Below, in pieces: positions 8,001 through 14,571 of a DNA stretch of 16,829 nt. Within the stretch, counting starts at the first letter, position 1, and every line of letters begins with the position of its first letter. Source of the DNA: an uncultured Pedobacter sp. (lineage in GTDB: Bacteria; Bacteroidota; Bacteroidia; Sphingobacteriales; Sphingobacteriaceae); the NCBI GenBank assembly GCA_946478755.1, contig CAMLDJ010000105.1, positions 1-16,829 of the forward strand. Reading direction: 5' to 3'. A program made the position numbers and the translations under genes. The notes below the pieces were generated by a model. The model was given only the letters and a program-made list of their open reading frames with translations. It was not told where the DNA came from and ran no database searches.

Positions 8001-8421
8001 CATCGGTCACTTTCCCGCCGATGATTCGCTGCTGGGTTTTGCGATTGGAGGAGACGGGCTTCCTTTTGACGACCACCGTTTTCTTGTTGTTGATGATATA
8101 AGTTAAGGGTTGGTCAAGGAAACATTTGTCGAGCACTTCCGACAAAGATTCCCCTTTAACGGAGAGGCTGACCTTGTTCGCTTTACTCAGGTCGTCCGCA
8201 TCATATAAAAAATTATAGCCGGTCTGCTGCCGCAGCAAGATAAACACCTCCTCTAAAGGAGTGTTATTAACGGTTATTGAAACTTTTTGCTCCTGAGCAT
8301 TGGCATCGATGTGCAAAAAAACGAGAAACAGTAAGATGATCATGCTTTTCGTGGTCCAAAAAAGCTTAGATAGCGCGCACGGCGACTCCCGCCGATGCAT
8401 TTCGGTAAAAATGTTATACAT
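5053..8421 (-). CDS. SusC/RagA-family TonB-linked outer-membrane transporter with STN domain
   Basis: The 1122-residue TonB-dependent transporter imports oligomers across the outer membrane together with SusD. In order it shows a signal peptide ending near ANAQ (residues 40-43), an STN (secretin/TonB short N-terminal) domain at about 47-117, a carboxypeptidase-regulatory-like repeat at 133-215 and the SusC segment DQVVVVGFGTQ (211-221). The plug follows at about 225-340 (LVLVDGVERSLDNMDPEEI, SAVYGVRGANGVILI), then a 22-strand-type barrel ending in SFGAEINFK. STN domains are found in transporters that signal to FecR-type anti-sigma factors, which matches the fecR gene 128 bp upstream. No obvious TAnnTTTG box lies before it, in line with an ECF-sigma-driven promoter (inference). 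Confidence 0.96.
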   Translation of the reverse strand: MYNIFTEMHRRESPCALSKLFWTTKSMIILLFLVFLHIDANAQEQKVSITVNNTPLEEVFILLRQQTGYNFLYDADDLSKANKVSLSVKGESLSEVLDKCFLDQPLTYIINNKKTVVVKRKPVSSNRKTQQRIIGGKVTDEKNLPIPGLTVSVKNTRTSVTTNKNGIYQILAAAQPATLVFSMVGYTQEERKVDTASIINVKMSVSVGELDQVVVVGFGTQRRASVVGAITTIDPKELKIGTSRSMSNNLAGQLAGVIGVQRSGEPGYDNSNFWIRGISTFGGNRNPLVLVDGVERSLDNMDPEEIESFSILKDAAASAVYGVRGANGVILINTKRGKVGKPNVSLKYEQGFTQPIQLPDFVDAATYLEIMNNIREERGEEGLYSQERIDNTRNKVDPDLYPDVNWLDAILKDNAANSRANINVSGGSNILRYSLVSSYYGEQGLIERDPNQAWDSSSKLQRFNVRSNVDINVTSTTLFRLNIGGYMQDRQRAPQSVDGLFQEAFTIPPFAHPTIYSTGEIPRTPERTNPWALATQRGYERLSASKLESLFSIEQNLGFFIPGLKARGLFSFDRYSTTSVTRSKDPDYYNPATGRDPDGNLMLVIDRYGQEFLGYSTGSEWGDKSTYVEGTLFYNKTLGNHNLETMFLYNMRNYDNGAILPFRNQGIAGRFSYNYDNRYIAEFNFGYNGSENFARGKRFGFFPSVALGWYLSEEPFMEPLRGTFSKIKFRGSYGLVGNDNLDGRRFAYITTIGETGGYRWGANNDFSRAGRWEGDLGNPNLTWETVAKSNIGLELGLWNAIELQMDFFKELRSDIFMQRRSIPGSSGFVSIPWANYGKVENRGVDLSLNVNKQLSKDFFLSVRGTFTYAANRILEQDEPSAIIGTNRSSTSKPIGQLFGLIADGLFTEGDFANVGEGQLAPQIPRHTFGPVRPGDIKYKDLNGDGLINALDRTAIGGTEDPQLIYGAGANLRYKAFEFGFFFQGIGKTDRVIGGSNFIPGSGNGSLGNIYSNVQDRWTVNNPSQDVFYPRLSDYRSANNNESSTWWLRDMSLIRLRNVEAGYNLPQNMMNRVGVRNLRLFLRGSNLLTISKFKLWDPELGVNNGLRYPLMKSISFGAEINFK

Positions 8422-8549
8422 TTGGTTGTTGGTTGTTATGTTTCTGAAAGGATTGATAATTTAACGAACATGCCTTATGGGCAAAGGGTTGGGGGTGCTG
8501 TAACACCTCTGGCCTTTTTAATTCCATAACGCATATAATTTAGATATAC

Positions 8550-9683
8550 CTATGGCATGACAGTTACCCTCCTTCCTTCAATTTTAAATTGAACTTTTCC
8601 GGTTAACTCAATGGTTTTCAGCAACTCATCAAGATTCTCATAACGGGACACCGAGCCACCCAGTTTTTTCCGGTGAACATCCCCCTTATATTCCACCTCC
8701 ACATCGTACCATCGGGCGATTTTTTGCATCACACGCTGTATGTTCTCATTTTTGAAAAGAAAAGTGCCCTTTTTCCAGGCAATCGCATCTTCCGCATTTA
8801 CCGCTGATATATCAAAGGTCTGCTTCGAATTCAGCGTAGCCTGTTTTCCGGGACTTAACAGGACTACCGGACCGCTGCCAAATTTCATTTTGACGGCGCC
8901 GCTCAGTAAGGTGGTGGAATAGGGTTCGTCACGATATGCGCTCACGTTGAAGGTGGTTCCAAGAACTTCAACCGTTTTTTGATCCGTAATAACTTTAAAG
9001 GGCCTGGCCTTATTCTTCACCACTTCAAAATAAGCCTCACCGATGAGCTGGACAACACGTTCCTTTCCGCAAAAGTTGATCGGGAACACCAATTTACTAT
9101 CTGCGTTTAACCATACCTTCGTACCATCAGCAAGCACTATGGTGTACTGCCCCCCGCGCGGGGTGATCAAGGTGTTGAAGAGCGCTTTATCTTCTTCGCC
9201 TGACTGGCTATTGCTTTGATAGGTCAGCGTGTTGTCCTGGTCTTTAGATATGGTCACATAGGCGTTCCTGGCAATCAGATCTTTTCCTGAATCTTCCAGC
9301 AGTACTTGCTTACCATCTGCTAATATGAGTGTGGCCTTGTCTGCCCCCGGCGCAATGATAGATGCGGTCAATGCTGGCTTAACCCGTCGGGGTTCATCAA
9401 AGTGTTTAAGAAGCGCGAAGCCTATGCCCATGACCATCACAATGGACGCGGCGACGGCCCAATGACCCATTTTGAGTTTTTTCGGTTCACTTACCCTTAA
9501 GCGCTGGTCAAGGTCTTTCAGGAATCTCTGCCTGGTAGCCTGGAAATCGCCCATTTCGGCCGTCCAGGGAATATCGGATAAATCAAAGCGGTCTTTATAT
9601 TCCTCAAATAACTGCTGTTCTGCTAAGCTCGCTTTGCCGGTGGTACAACGCTCGTAAAGTAGGTCGAATTCTTCTTGTGTCAT
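8550..9683 (-). CDS. FecR-family anti-sigma factor with DUF4974 domain
   Basis: The 377-residue inner-membrane anti-sigma regulator starts at ATG 9683 (MTQEEFDLLYERC). An upstream in-frame GTG at 9734 would add an unlikely leader. Residues 1-70 are the cytoplasmic sigma-binding part and 74-93 a single transmembrane helix (WAVAASIVMVMGIGFALL). The periplasmic FecR domain lies at about 173-268 (TPRGGQYTIVLADGTKVWLN, GEAYFEVVKNKARPFKV, VEVLGTTFNV). The DUF4974 domain covers 306-376 (FLFKNENIQRVMQKIARWYDV). Such proteins hold an ECF sigma factor until the STN domain of a loaded transporter signals. The cognate partners are very probably the divergent sigma gene and the downstream susCD. Here sigma is divergent rather than upstream in the same operon. 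Confidence 0.95.
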   Translation of the reverse strand: MTQEEFDLLYERCTTGKASLAEQQLFEEYKDRFDLSDIPWTAEMGDFQATRQRFLKDLDQRLRVSEPKKLKMGHWAVAASIVMVMGIGFALLKHFDEPRRVKPALTASIIAPGADKATLILADGKQVLLEDSGKDLIARNAYVTISKDQDNTLTYQSNSQSGEEDKALFNTLITPRGGQYTIVLADGTKVWLNADSKLVFPINFCGKERVVQLIGEAYFEVVKNKARPFKVITDQKTVEVLGTTFNVSAYRDEPYSTTLLSGAVKMKFGSGPVVLLSPGKQATLNSKQTFDISAVNAEDAIAWKKGTFLFKNENIQRVMQKIARWYDVEVEYKGDVHRKKLGGSVSRYENLDELLKTIELTGKVQFKIEGRRVTVMP

Positions 9684-9808
9684 GGATATATTTGGTAAGA
9701 GTATAGACAACAAGTTCTGCAAGAACTCACACAACTTTGATATTTTTTTTGGTAAGGTGAATAAAAAAACCTTTTTTTATATATCAAAACTAAACTACCT
9801 AACCAAAA
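9684..9808. promoter_or_regulatory. Divergent control region between fecR and the ECF sigma gene
   Basis: This 125-bp AT-rich region must hold the promoters of both genes. TAGTTTTG on the minus strand (9792-9785) matches TAnnTTTG and could serve fecR, but no good TTG lies at the right distance. TATATTTG on the plus strand (9687-9694) also matches, again without a partner. A 20-bp palindromic A/T run (ATAAAAAAA-CC-TTTTTTTAT, 9761-9780) lies between them. Confidence 0.4.
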
Positions 9809-10381
9809 ATGTCACTAACGCAGCTCAGCGATGAAGAACTGTTCTCTGCAGTTAAAGAGGACGACAAAAGGGCATTTGAGATGCTTTATGAAAGGTATTG
9901 GGCCGTAGTTTATAAGAAAGCTTTTTCCTACCTCCATGATCAGGATGCCTGTCTGGAGATCGTAAACGACATTTTTTTGAATATATGGCTGAAAAGAAAG
10001 GTGTCAACAATTTTAATCTTTAAGAACTACCTGGCTTCAGCGGCCCGTTACCGGGTCTATAACGTGCTTAAGACGCGGAAAAACAGCAACCTGGTTTATG
10101 TGAACAGCTACGAAAAGTTCGAAAACCATAATGCCGAACGCAATGCCGGAGAAACAGATATGATCAATACCGAAGCTCATTCCCGCATCAACGGTTTATT
10201 GAATGGCTTACCTGAACGATGTAAAGAGATCTTTTTGTTAAGTAAATTCGGACAACTCAGCAATTCTGAAATAGCCGTTAAGCTGTCCATTTCAAAAAGA
10301 ACGGTGGAAAATCAGATCTCATTGTCGGTTAAATACCTGAAAGAACATTTCGGAATACAGCGCAAACGCATCATCAAGTGA
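9809..10381 (+). CDS. ECF RNA polymerase sigma-70 factor (Bacteroidota FecI-like)
   Basis: The 190-residue product has the two-domain ECF layout. Sigma region 2 lies at about residues 20-90 (RAFEMLYERYWAVVYKKAFSY, then DACLEIVNDIFLNIWLKR). Region 4 lies at about 125-181 (LPERCKEIFLLSKFGQLSNS, then EIAVKLSISKRTVENQIS), the helix-turn-helix for the -35 element. Region 3 and region 1 are absent, as expected. It directs RNA polymerase to a small regulon, here most likely susCD and perhaps fecR. The anti-sigma partner is the divergent fecR. The ATG at 9809 fits the normal family N-terminus (LSDEELFSAVKEDDKRAFEMLY). Confidence 0.95.
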   Translation: MSLTQLSDEELFSAVKEDDKRAFEMLYERYWAVVYKKAFSYLHDQDACLEIVNDIFLNIWLKRKVSTILIFKNYLASAARYRVYNVLKTRKNSNLVYVNSYEKFENHNAERNAGETDMINTEAHSRINGLLNGLPERCKEIFLLSKFGQLSNSEIAVKLSISKRTVENQISLSVKYLKEHFGIQRKRIIK

Positions 10382-10404
10382 TACGTTTTCCAGCTAGCTG
10401 ATCA

Positions 10405-11043
10405 TCAGGCGAGTTCTACCCTACCCAGATACATACTATTGGCTACGCCCGACCGATCTGCCGATACAAAAGAAATATAAGTTTCCCAGGGTTCCTGTTT
10501 CATGTCCTCAGCTAACCGGAGTATCGCTGATCCTTCACTTCTTGAGGGACCATAGGTAATCCTTTGTGAGCGTCCGGATTCAGGTGCATAAGCCAGCATC
10601 ATCACCTGATCCGTTAATTCGGGTCTCATGACTCCAGGAATGTCCCAGCTAAATTTCAGTCCTTCATCAACCCATTCTACTACCGGATTTTGGGCAGGAA
10701 GTAAATCGCCCGTGCTGAGCAGCACCTTTGCATAGTCCATTTCAATCTCTGGATACACCCCTTTTAAAGCATGTATTTTATTATAGGATGTGGCCAGATT
10801 GTGATAATTTTTAGTGGTTCCCGCTGCCGCCGGTCCGAATCCTACCTTTAAAAACGAAAGGATTGGCCCCAAAAACTTATTCAATACCGCCATGCGCATC
10901 TGGTTGTCCAGCTGCTTCTCACTAAACTTAGTTACCCGTCTGAATTTAACGCGGGTTACATTTTGCCCATTCAGTATGTAAGAGGTCGTGTTTGCCATTG
11001 ATCCGATAACAGATCCCAGCATGCCTTCAGTAAGCTTTGCCAT
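10405..11043 (-). CDS. DUF6266-type protein of unknown function
   Basis: The 212-residue protein has the pattern of the Sphingobacteriaceae DUF6266 family. It has a glycine-rich start (MAKLTEGMLGSVIGSMAN), then TRVKFRR and SEKQLDNQMRM (31-51), a GFGPAAAGT segment (68-76), NLATSYNKIHALKGVYPEIE (82-101) and VLLSTGDLLPAQNP (107-120). The C-terminal half is strand-rich (LKFSWDIPG, DQVMMLAYAPESG, WETYISFVSADRSGVANSMY) and suggests a beta-sandwich. No signal peptide or transmembrane segment is visible. Its role is unknown, and the family assignment is from memory of its pattern. It converges on the sigma gene with only 23 bp between stops, so it is not part of that system. An 11-bp repeat array lies upstream. 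Confidence 0.75.
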   Translation of the reverse strand: MAKLTEGMLGSVIGSMANTTSYILNGQNVTRVKFRRVTKFSEKQLDNQMRMAVLNKFLGPILSFLKVGFGPAAAGTTKNYHNLATSYNKIHALKGVYPEIEMDYAKVLLSTGDLLPAQNPVVEWVDEGLKFSWDIPGVMRPELTDQVMMLAYAPESGRSQRITYGPSRSEGSAILRLAEDMKQEPWETYISFVSADRSGVANSMYLGRVELA

Positions 11044-11370
11044 AGTATAGATTTTAAAATCAGTTAATAAATAAACAACTCATTATAGGCAAGTTAAGAA
11101 AAAGATTTCGGTATGAGGCTCACCTGGGAGAACATTTATTTGTGCCTTAATAAAGCCTTACTTAAGCCTTAACAGGGCGTCTATAGGGCTGTGGCCCTAG
11201 AAAGGCCCTAGTAACCCCCTAGTAAGGCCCTATTAATGCCCCATTAACAATTAACGCAGCCGGAAAACAGATAGGTACCTGCAAACCACTGTATAAAAGC
11301 ACTTTACAGCTATTTGCGCCTACATTTACGAAAACTAAACGGGAAATAGATTTACATTGGATCCAGCTGA
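11044..11370. other. 327-bp intergenic region upstream of the DUF6266-type gene
   Basis: No gene is seen here. The part next to the ATG (11044-11142) presumably holds the promoter of the minus-strand gene, but no TAnnTTTG box was found on that strand. The centre holds the 11-bp repeat array listed separately. The remainder (11248-11370) shows nothing recognisable apart from the palindrome CAGCTGATCAGCTG that starts at 11364. Confidence 0.6.
11143..11247. repeat. Degenerate 11-bp tandem repeat array
   Basis: Successive 11-mers can be laid out as follows: tgccttaataa, agccttactta, agccttaacag, ggcgtctatag, a 6-nt break (ggctgt), then ggccctagaaa, ggccctagtaa, ccccctagtaa, ggccctattaa, tgccccattaa. 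The rough consensus is GGCCCTAGTAA. Nine units are recognisable, and all but the fourth are clear. The period is about one helical turn and is not a multiple of three, so the array is not coding. It lies 100-204 bp upstream of the DUF6266-type start codon. Confidence 0.8.
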
Positions 11371-11377
11371 TCAGCTG
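11364..11377. repeat. 14-bp perfect palindrome over the SelW-like stop codon
   Basis: CAGCTGATCAGCTG is its own reverse complement. It spans the TGA stop (11371-11373) of the minus-strand SelW-like gene. It could form a tight hairpin at the transcript end or bind a dimeric protein, but chance is also possible. Confidence 0.5.
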
Positions 11378-11661
11378 TGCTTATCAGAATGCCCTAAACT
11401 TTTTTCAGGACTCACCACATCACGGACCAGTTGCTTCAGTTCCTTAATCTCCGGGAACCGGCCTTGCTCCTTCCTGTCGAACACCACAGCGTCATCAATA
11501 CTAATCACATAAGCCCCGCCCACTTCTGCCGGCTGCAGCAATACACCGTTAATTTCATCGGTAAAAGTGCTGAGCAGTTCCTGGGCCATATAGGCCGCAC
11601 GAAGCAGCCAGCCGCATTTTGGACAATAGGTGATCGTAACAGTTGGTTTTAAAGCTTTCAT
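11371..11661 (-). CDS. SelT/SelW/SelH (Rdx)-family thioredoxin-like protein
   Basis: The product has 96 residues from ATG 11661. An upstream ATG at 11685 would add eight hydrophobic residues and is less family-like. The Rdx hallmark is an N-terminal strand followed by a CxxC redox motif, seen here as TITYCPKCGWLLRAAYMAQE (C13, C16). The later GGAYVISIDDAVVFDRKEQGRFP also matches the family. The first cysteine stands where selenocysteine occurs in SelW, so this is the cysteine form. A role in thiol redox chemistry is expected, but the partner is unknown. It is divergent from the phosphorylase homologue with about 90 bp between starts. Confidence 0.88.
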   Translation of the reverse strand: MKALKPTVTITYCPKCGWLLRAAYMAQELLSTFTDEINGVLLQPAEVGGAYVISIDDAVVFDRKEQGRFPEIKELKQLVRDVVSPEKSLGHSDKHS

Positions 11662-11752
11662 TGCTTCAAAAATAAACAATATCATGATAGGGAACTAACA
11701 TATAATTGATGAATAAATGCTTTATTGGCATGAATTTTAATAATTTAAGGTC

Positions 11753-13405
11753 ATGCTATCTAAACAAGACATATTTGGTTACGAACCCACGCAGCAGTAC
11801 AATACTGCTGTTGCTTATTTTTCTATGGAATTTGCTGTAGACCAGGCACTAAAAATTTACAGCGGCGGCCTGGGATTCCTTGCCGGCTCTCATTTAAGAA
11901 GCGCTTACGAAAAGAAACAAAACCTGATGGGTATAGGTATTTTATGGAAATACGGCTATTACGACCAGGTAAGGGATAAAGAGGCAGCGATGACTCCCAC
12001 TTTTACCGAAAAGCAGTATGCCTATTTACAGGATACAGGTATACAGTTTACTGTTCCCGTCCACGATTCGCCGGTTCATGTACGTGCCTACCTCTTAAAG
12101 CCGGAAACTTTTAATTCGGCGCCTTTATTTTTGCTGAGCACGGACCTACCTGAAAATGATTTTGTGTCCCGTACCATCACCGACCGGCTGTACGATCCTA
12201 ACGAAGCCACCCGCATTGCGCAGTCGATCATATTAGGGACCGGTGGTGCCACGCTGCTGGATGTCCTCGATATGGCACCGGATATCTACCACATGAATGA
12301 AGGGCACTCCGTATCCCTCAATTTTTACCTGTACGCCAAACTCAGAGATCTTGACGCGATCAAAAAACGGGTGGTGTTTACTACGCATACGCCCGAAATG
12401 GCAGGTAATGAAGAACACGGGTATACCTTACTAAAAGACATGTCCTTCTTTTACCACTTACAGGATCACGAAGTAAAATCTCTGCTTGGTGTGGATGGCG
12501 AGAATTTCAGCTATACCCTCGGAGCGCTTAAGTTTGCCGGAAAAGCCAATGGGGTATCGGCACTGCATGGCAAAGTATCCCGGGAAATGTGGGGCCATAA
12601 TAACGGCATATCCGAAATCACCTCCATCACCAATGCACAAAACAAAACGTACTGGGAAGATCCGGTAATAGGCCAGGCCATAGCTGCGGGAAAAGATGAG
12701 GAGATCGCCCAGCGCAAAAAGGAAATGAAAGCCAACCTGTTTAAGCTGGTAGCGGATCAATGCGGCAAGCTTTTTAATCCGGATGTGCTGACCATCGTCT
12801 GGGCCAGGCGCTTTGCAGCCTATAAAAGAGCAGATCTGGTGATGCGGGATTGGGACAGATTCCTGAAATTAATCGGCAATGAAAACTTTCCCCTGCAGAT
12901 CATCTGGGCGGGCAAGCCTTATCCGGAAGATCATGGAGCTATCGATCTGTTTAACCAGATCATTAGCCGTGCAAAGCCCTTAAAAAACTGCGCCGTGCTG
13001 ACAGGCTATGAGCTGGGCTTATCTGCCTTGCTGAAAAAGGGTTCGGACGTATGGCTCAATAACCCAAGGATGTACCGGGAGGCATCGGGAACGAGTGGGA
13101 TGACTGCAGCCATGAACGGCAGCATCAATCTTTCTTTACCGGATGGATGGGTACCTGAATTTGCGAAAGACCAGGTCAACAGCTTTCTCATTCAGCCCGC
13201 GCCCGATGGCTTATCACCGGAGGAACAGGACAGACTGGAAAACATTAGTCTGATGGATACGCTGGAGCAAAAAGTGATACCAACTTATTATAACGATCAG
13301 ACATCCTGGTTAAACATGGTGAAACAAGCCGCAGCAGATGTGGCCCCAGCTTTTGAATCGGGCAGAATGGTATCGGAATATTATACAGAAATGTACACAA
13401 GTTAA
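11753..13405 (+). CDS. Alpha-glucan phosphorylase homologue (GT35) lacking the PLP lysine
   Basis: The 550-residue protein belongs to the short alpha-glucan phosphorylase clade, whose members split alpha-1,4-glucans with phosphate and PLP. Family blocks seen are AYFSMEF (21-27), IYSGGLGFLAG (35-45), DIYHMNEGHSVSL (177-189), FTTHTPEMAGNEEHGY (209-224), GVSALHGKVSREMW (267-280), VWARRFAAYKRADL (349-362) and YREASGTSGM (441-450). Known family members have Lys directly after that last Met, forming the PLP Schiff base. Here it is Thr451 (codon ACT). Two other blocks also differ: the usual GDHLKS is GSHLRS, and the usual TNGVH is TNAQN. The fold is safe, but phosphorylase activity is doubtful. No other glycogen gene is adjacent. 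Confidence 0.88.
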   Translation: MLSKQDIFGYEPTQQYNTAVAYFSMEFAVDQALKIYSGGLGFLAGSHLRSAYEKKQNLMGIGILWKYGYYDQVRDKEAAMTPTFTEKQYAYLQDTGIQFTVPVHDSPVHVRAYLLKPETFNSAPLFLLSTDLPENDFVSRTITDRLYDPNEATRIAQSIILGTGGATLLDVLDMAPDIYHMNEGHSVSLNFYLYAKLRDLDAIKKRVVFTTHTPEMAGNEEHGYTLLKDMSFFYHLQDHEVKSLLGVDGENFSYTLGALKFAGKANGVSALHGKVSREMWGHNNGISEITSITNAQNKTYWEDPVIGQAIAAGKDEEIAQRKKEMKANLFKLVADQCGKLFNPDVLTIVWARRFAAYKRADLVMRDWDRFLKLIGNENFPLQIIWAGKPYPEDHGAIDLFNQIISRAKPLKNCAVLTGYELGLSALLKKGSDVWLNNPRMYREASGTSGMTAAMNGSINLSLPDGWVPEFAKDQVNSFLIQPAPDGLSPEEQDRLENISLMDTLEQKVIPTYYNDQTSWLNMVKQAAADVAPAFESGRMVSEYYTEMYTS

Positions 13406-13443
13406 CGGTTTCTGGTTAAAATATTGTCCAGCAGTTCACCGTT
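13404..13443 (+). terminator. Possible weak terminator after the phosphorylase homologue
   Basis: AACGGT (13404-13409) can pair with ACCGTT (13438-13443), with an inner CTGG (13412-13415)/CCAG (13428-13431) stem. A T-rich run (tgattttta) follows. The unpaired bases between the two stems make it a weak call. Confidence 0.3.
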
Positions 13444-13505
13444 TGATTTTTATAACTTTATGACATGACCCCTTCAGGATTTAACTATTAATAATACACA
13501 AACAA

Positions 13506-14516
13506 ATGAAATACAGAACCTTAGGAAGAACAGAAGAGCGGCTATCCGCGATAGGATTAGGCTGCATGGGCATGAGCTATGCTTATGGCCCCACTGATGA
13601 TACGGAAAGTATTGCCACCTTAAATAAAGCGCTTGACCTCGGAATCAATTTCTGGGATACCGCAGATATGTATGGGAACGGTGCAAATGAAGAACTGATC
13701 TCGAAGGTGCTGGTATCTAACCGGAATGACGTTTTTCTGGCCACCAAGTTTGGTTTCCGTTTAAAGGATAATACCGATGGGCAGAGCGCTCCCGGGGCAA
13801 CCTATTTCGATGGATCCCCCGCCTGGATGAGGGTTGCAGTAGAGCGCAGCCTGAAACGGCTTAAAATCGACACCATAGATCTGTATTATGCCCATCGGGT
13901 AGACCCGAATGTTCCTGTGGAAGAAACTGTTGGCGCAATGGCCGAACTGGTAAAAGAAGGGAAAGTCCGCTACCTCGGCCTGAGTGAAGCTTCTGCGGCT
14001 TCCATCCGTAAAGCGCATGCCGTACATCCGATTGCAGCCTTGCAAACCGAATATTCGCTGCTGACAAGGGATGTGGAGGGAGAGATCATGAATACGATAA
14101 AAGAACTGGGCATTTCATTGGTTCCCTACTCGCCACTGGCAAGGGGACTGGTTACCAATACGGTTGGTGTTGAGGAACTGGCCGACAACGATTTCAGGAA
14201 ATCGCTGCCAAGATACAATGGAGAAAGTTATAAAAATAACCAGTCGCTGGCCAGGGAGTTTGCCGGCCTGGCGGCAGATAAAAATGTAACCCCTGCGCAG
14301 CTGGCATTGGCCTGGGTATTGGCGCAAGGCGATGACATCATTCCTATTCCCGGTACTAAAAGGCGTAAATACCTGGAAGACAATGCCGGAGCGGTAAACA
14401 TCACTTTATCAGCTGCTGATCTGGAGACCATAGCCGAACTGACTGCCCGATATCCGAATACCGGGGCCCGCTACAGTGAAGGGGCTTTGAAATTGATCAA
14501 TAGTCAATCCCAATAA
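13506..14516 (+). CDS. Aldo/keto reductase
   Basis: The 336-residue NADPH-dependent oxidoreductase has a TIM-barrel fold, of the bacterial YajO/YakC-like AKR group. The full catalytic tetrad is visible: D51 and Y56 in [10 protein letters not shown]81 in LATKFG, and H130 in LYYAHRVD. The cofactor-binding C-terminal segment is [15 protein letters not shown]. The N-terminal [24 protein letters not shown] is the classic family start. The physiological carbonyl substrate is unknown. It lies 100 bp after the phosphorylase homologue on the same strand, and is probably its own transcript. It ends in a strong terminator. Confidence 0.96.
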   Translation: MKYRTLGRTEERLSAIGLGCMGMSYAYGPTDDTESIATLNKALDLGINFWDTADMYGNGANEELISKVLVSNRNDVFLATKFGFRLKDNTDGQSAPGATYFDGSPAWMRVAVERSLKRLKIDTIDLYYAHRVDPNVPVEETVGAMAELVKEGKVRYLGLSEASAASIRKAHAVHPIAALQTEYSLLTRDVEGEIMNTIKELGISLVPYSPLARGLVTNTVGVEELADNDFRKSLPRYNGESYKNNQSLAREFAGLAADKNVTPAQLALAWVLAQGDDIIPIPGTKRRKYLEDNAGAVNITLSAADLETIAELTARYPNTGARYSEGALKLINSQSQ

Positions 14517-14538
14517 GCGCTGAGTAACCAATCCTGAT

Positions 14539-14571
14539 AAAGGGCACAATATCGCATTGGGCCTTTTTTTT
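14539..14571 (+). terminator. Rho-independent terminator of the aldo/keto reductase gene
   Basis: AAAGGGCACAAT (14539-14550) pairs with ATTGGGCCTTTT (14556-14567) with one mismatch and one G-T pair. The loop is 5 nt and an unbroken T-run continues to 14571. It overlaps the last bases of the convergent cyclase gene stop, so it may also serve the minus strand, more weakly. Confidence 0.85.

Noticed and set aside
8480..8520. Terminator between fecR and susC
   Set aside because: Only a 4-bp GGTG/CACC stem is found and no T-run follows on the minus strand, so fecR-susC read-through remains possible.
3167..10381. Polysaccharide utilisation locus with a predictable substrate
   Set aside because: No carbohydrate-active enzyme, protease or sulfatase is present next to susCD, so no substrate can be named.
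11143..11247. CRISPR array
   Set aside because: The units are 11 bp, directly adjacent and degenerate, without unique spacers, and no cas gene is nearby.
11616..11629. Selenocysteine in the SelW-like protein
   Set aside because: The redox motif is CPKC with ordinary cysteine codons and no in-frame TGA, so it is the cysteine form.
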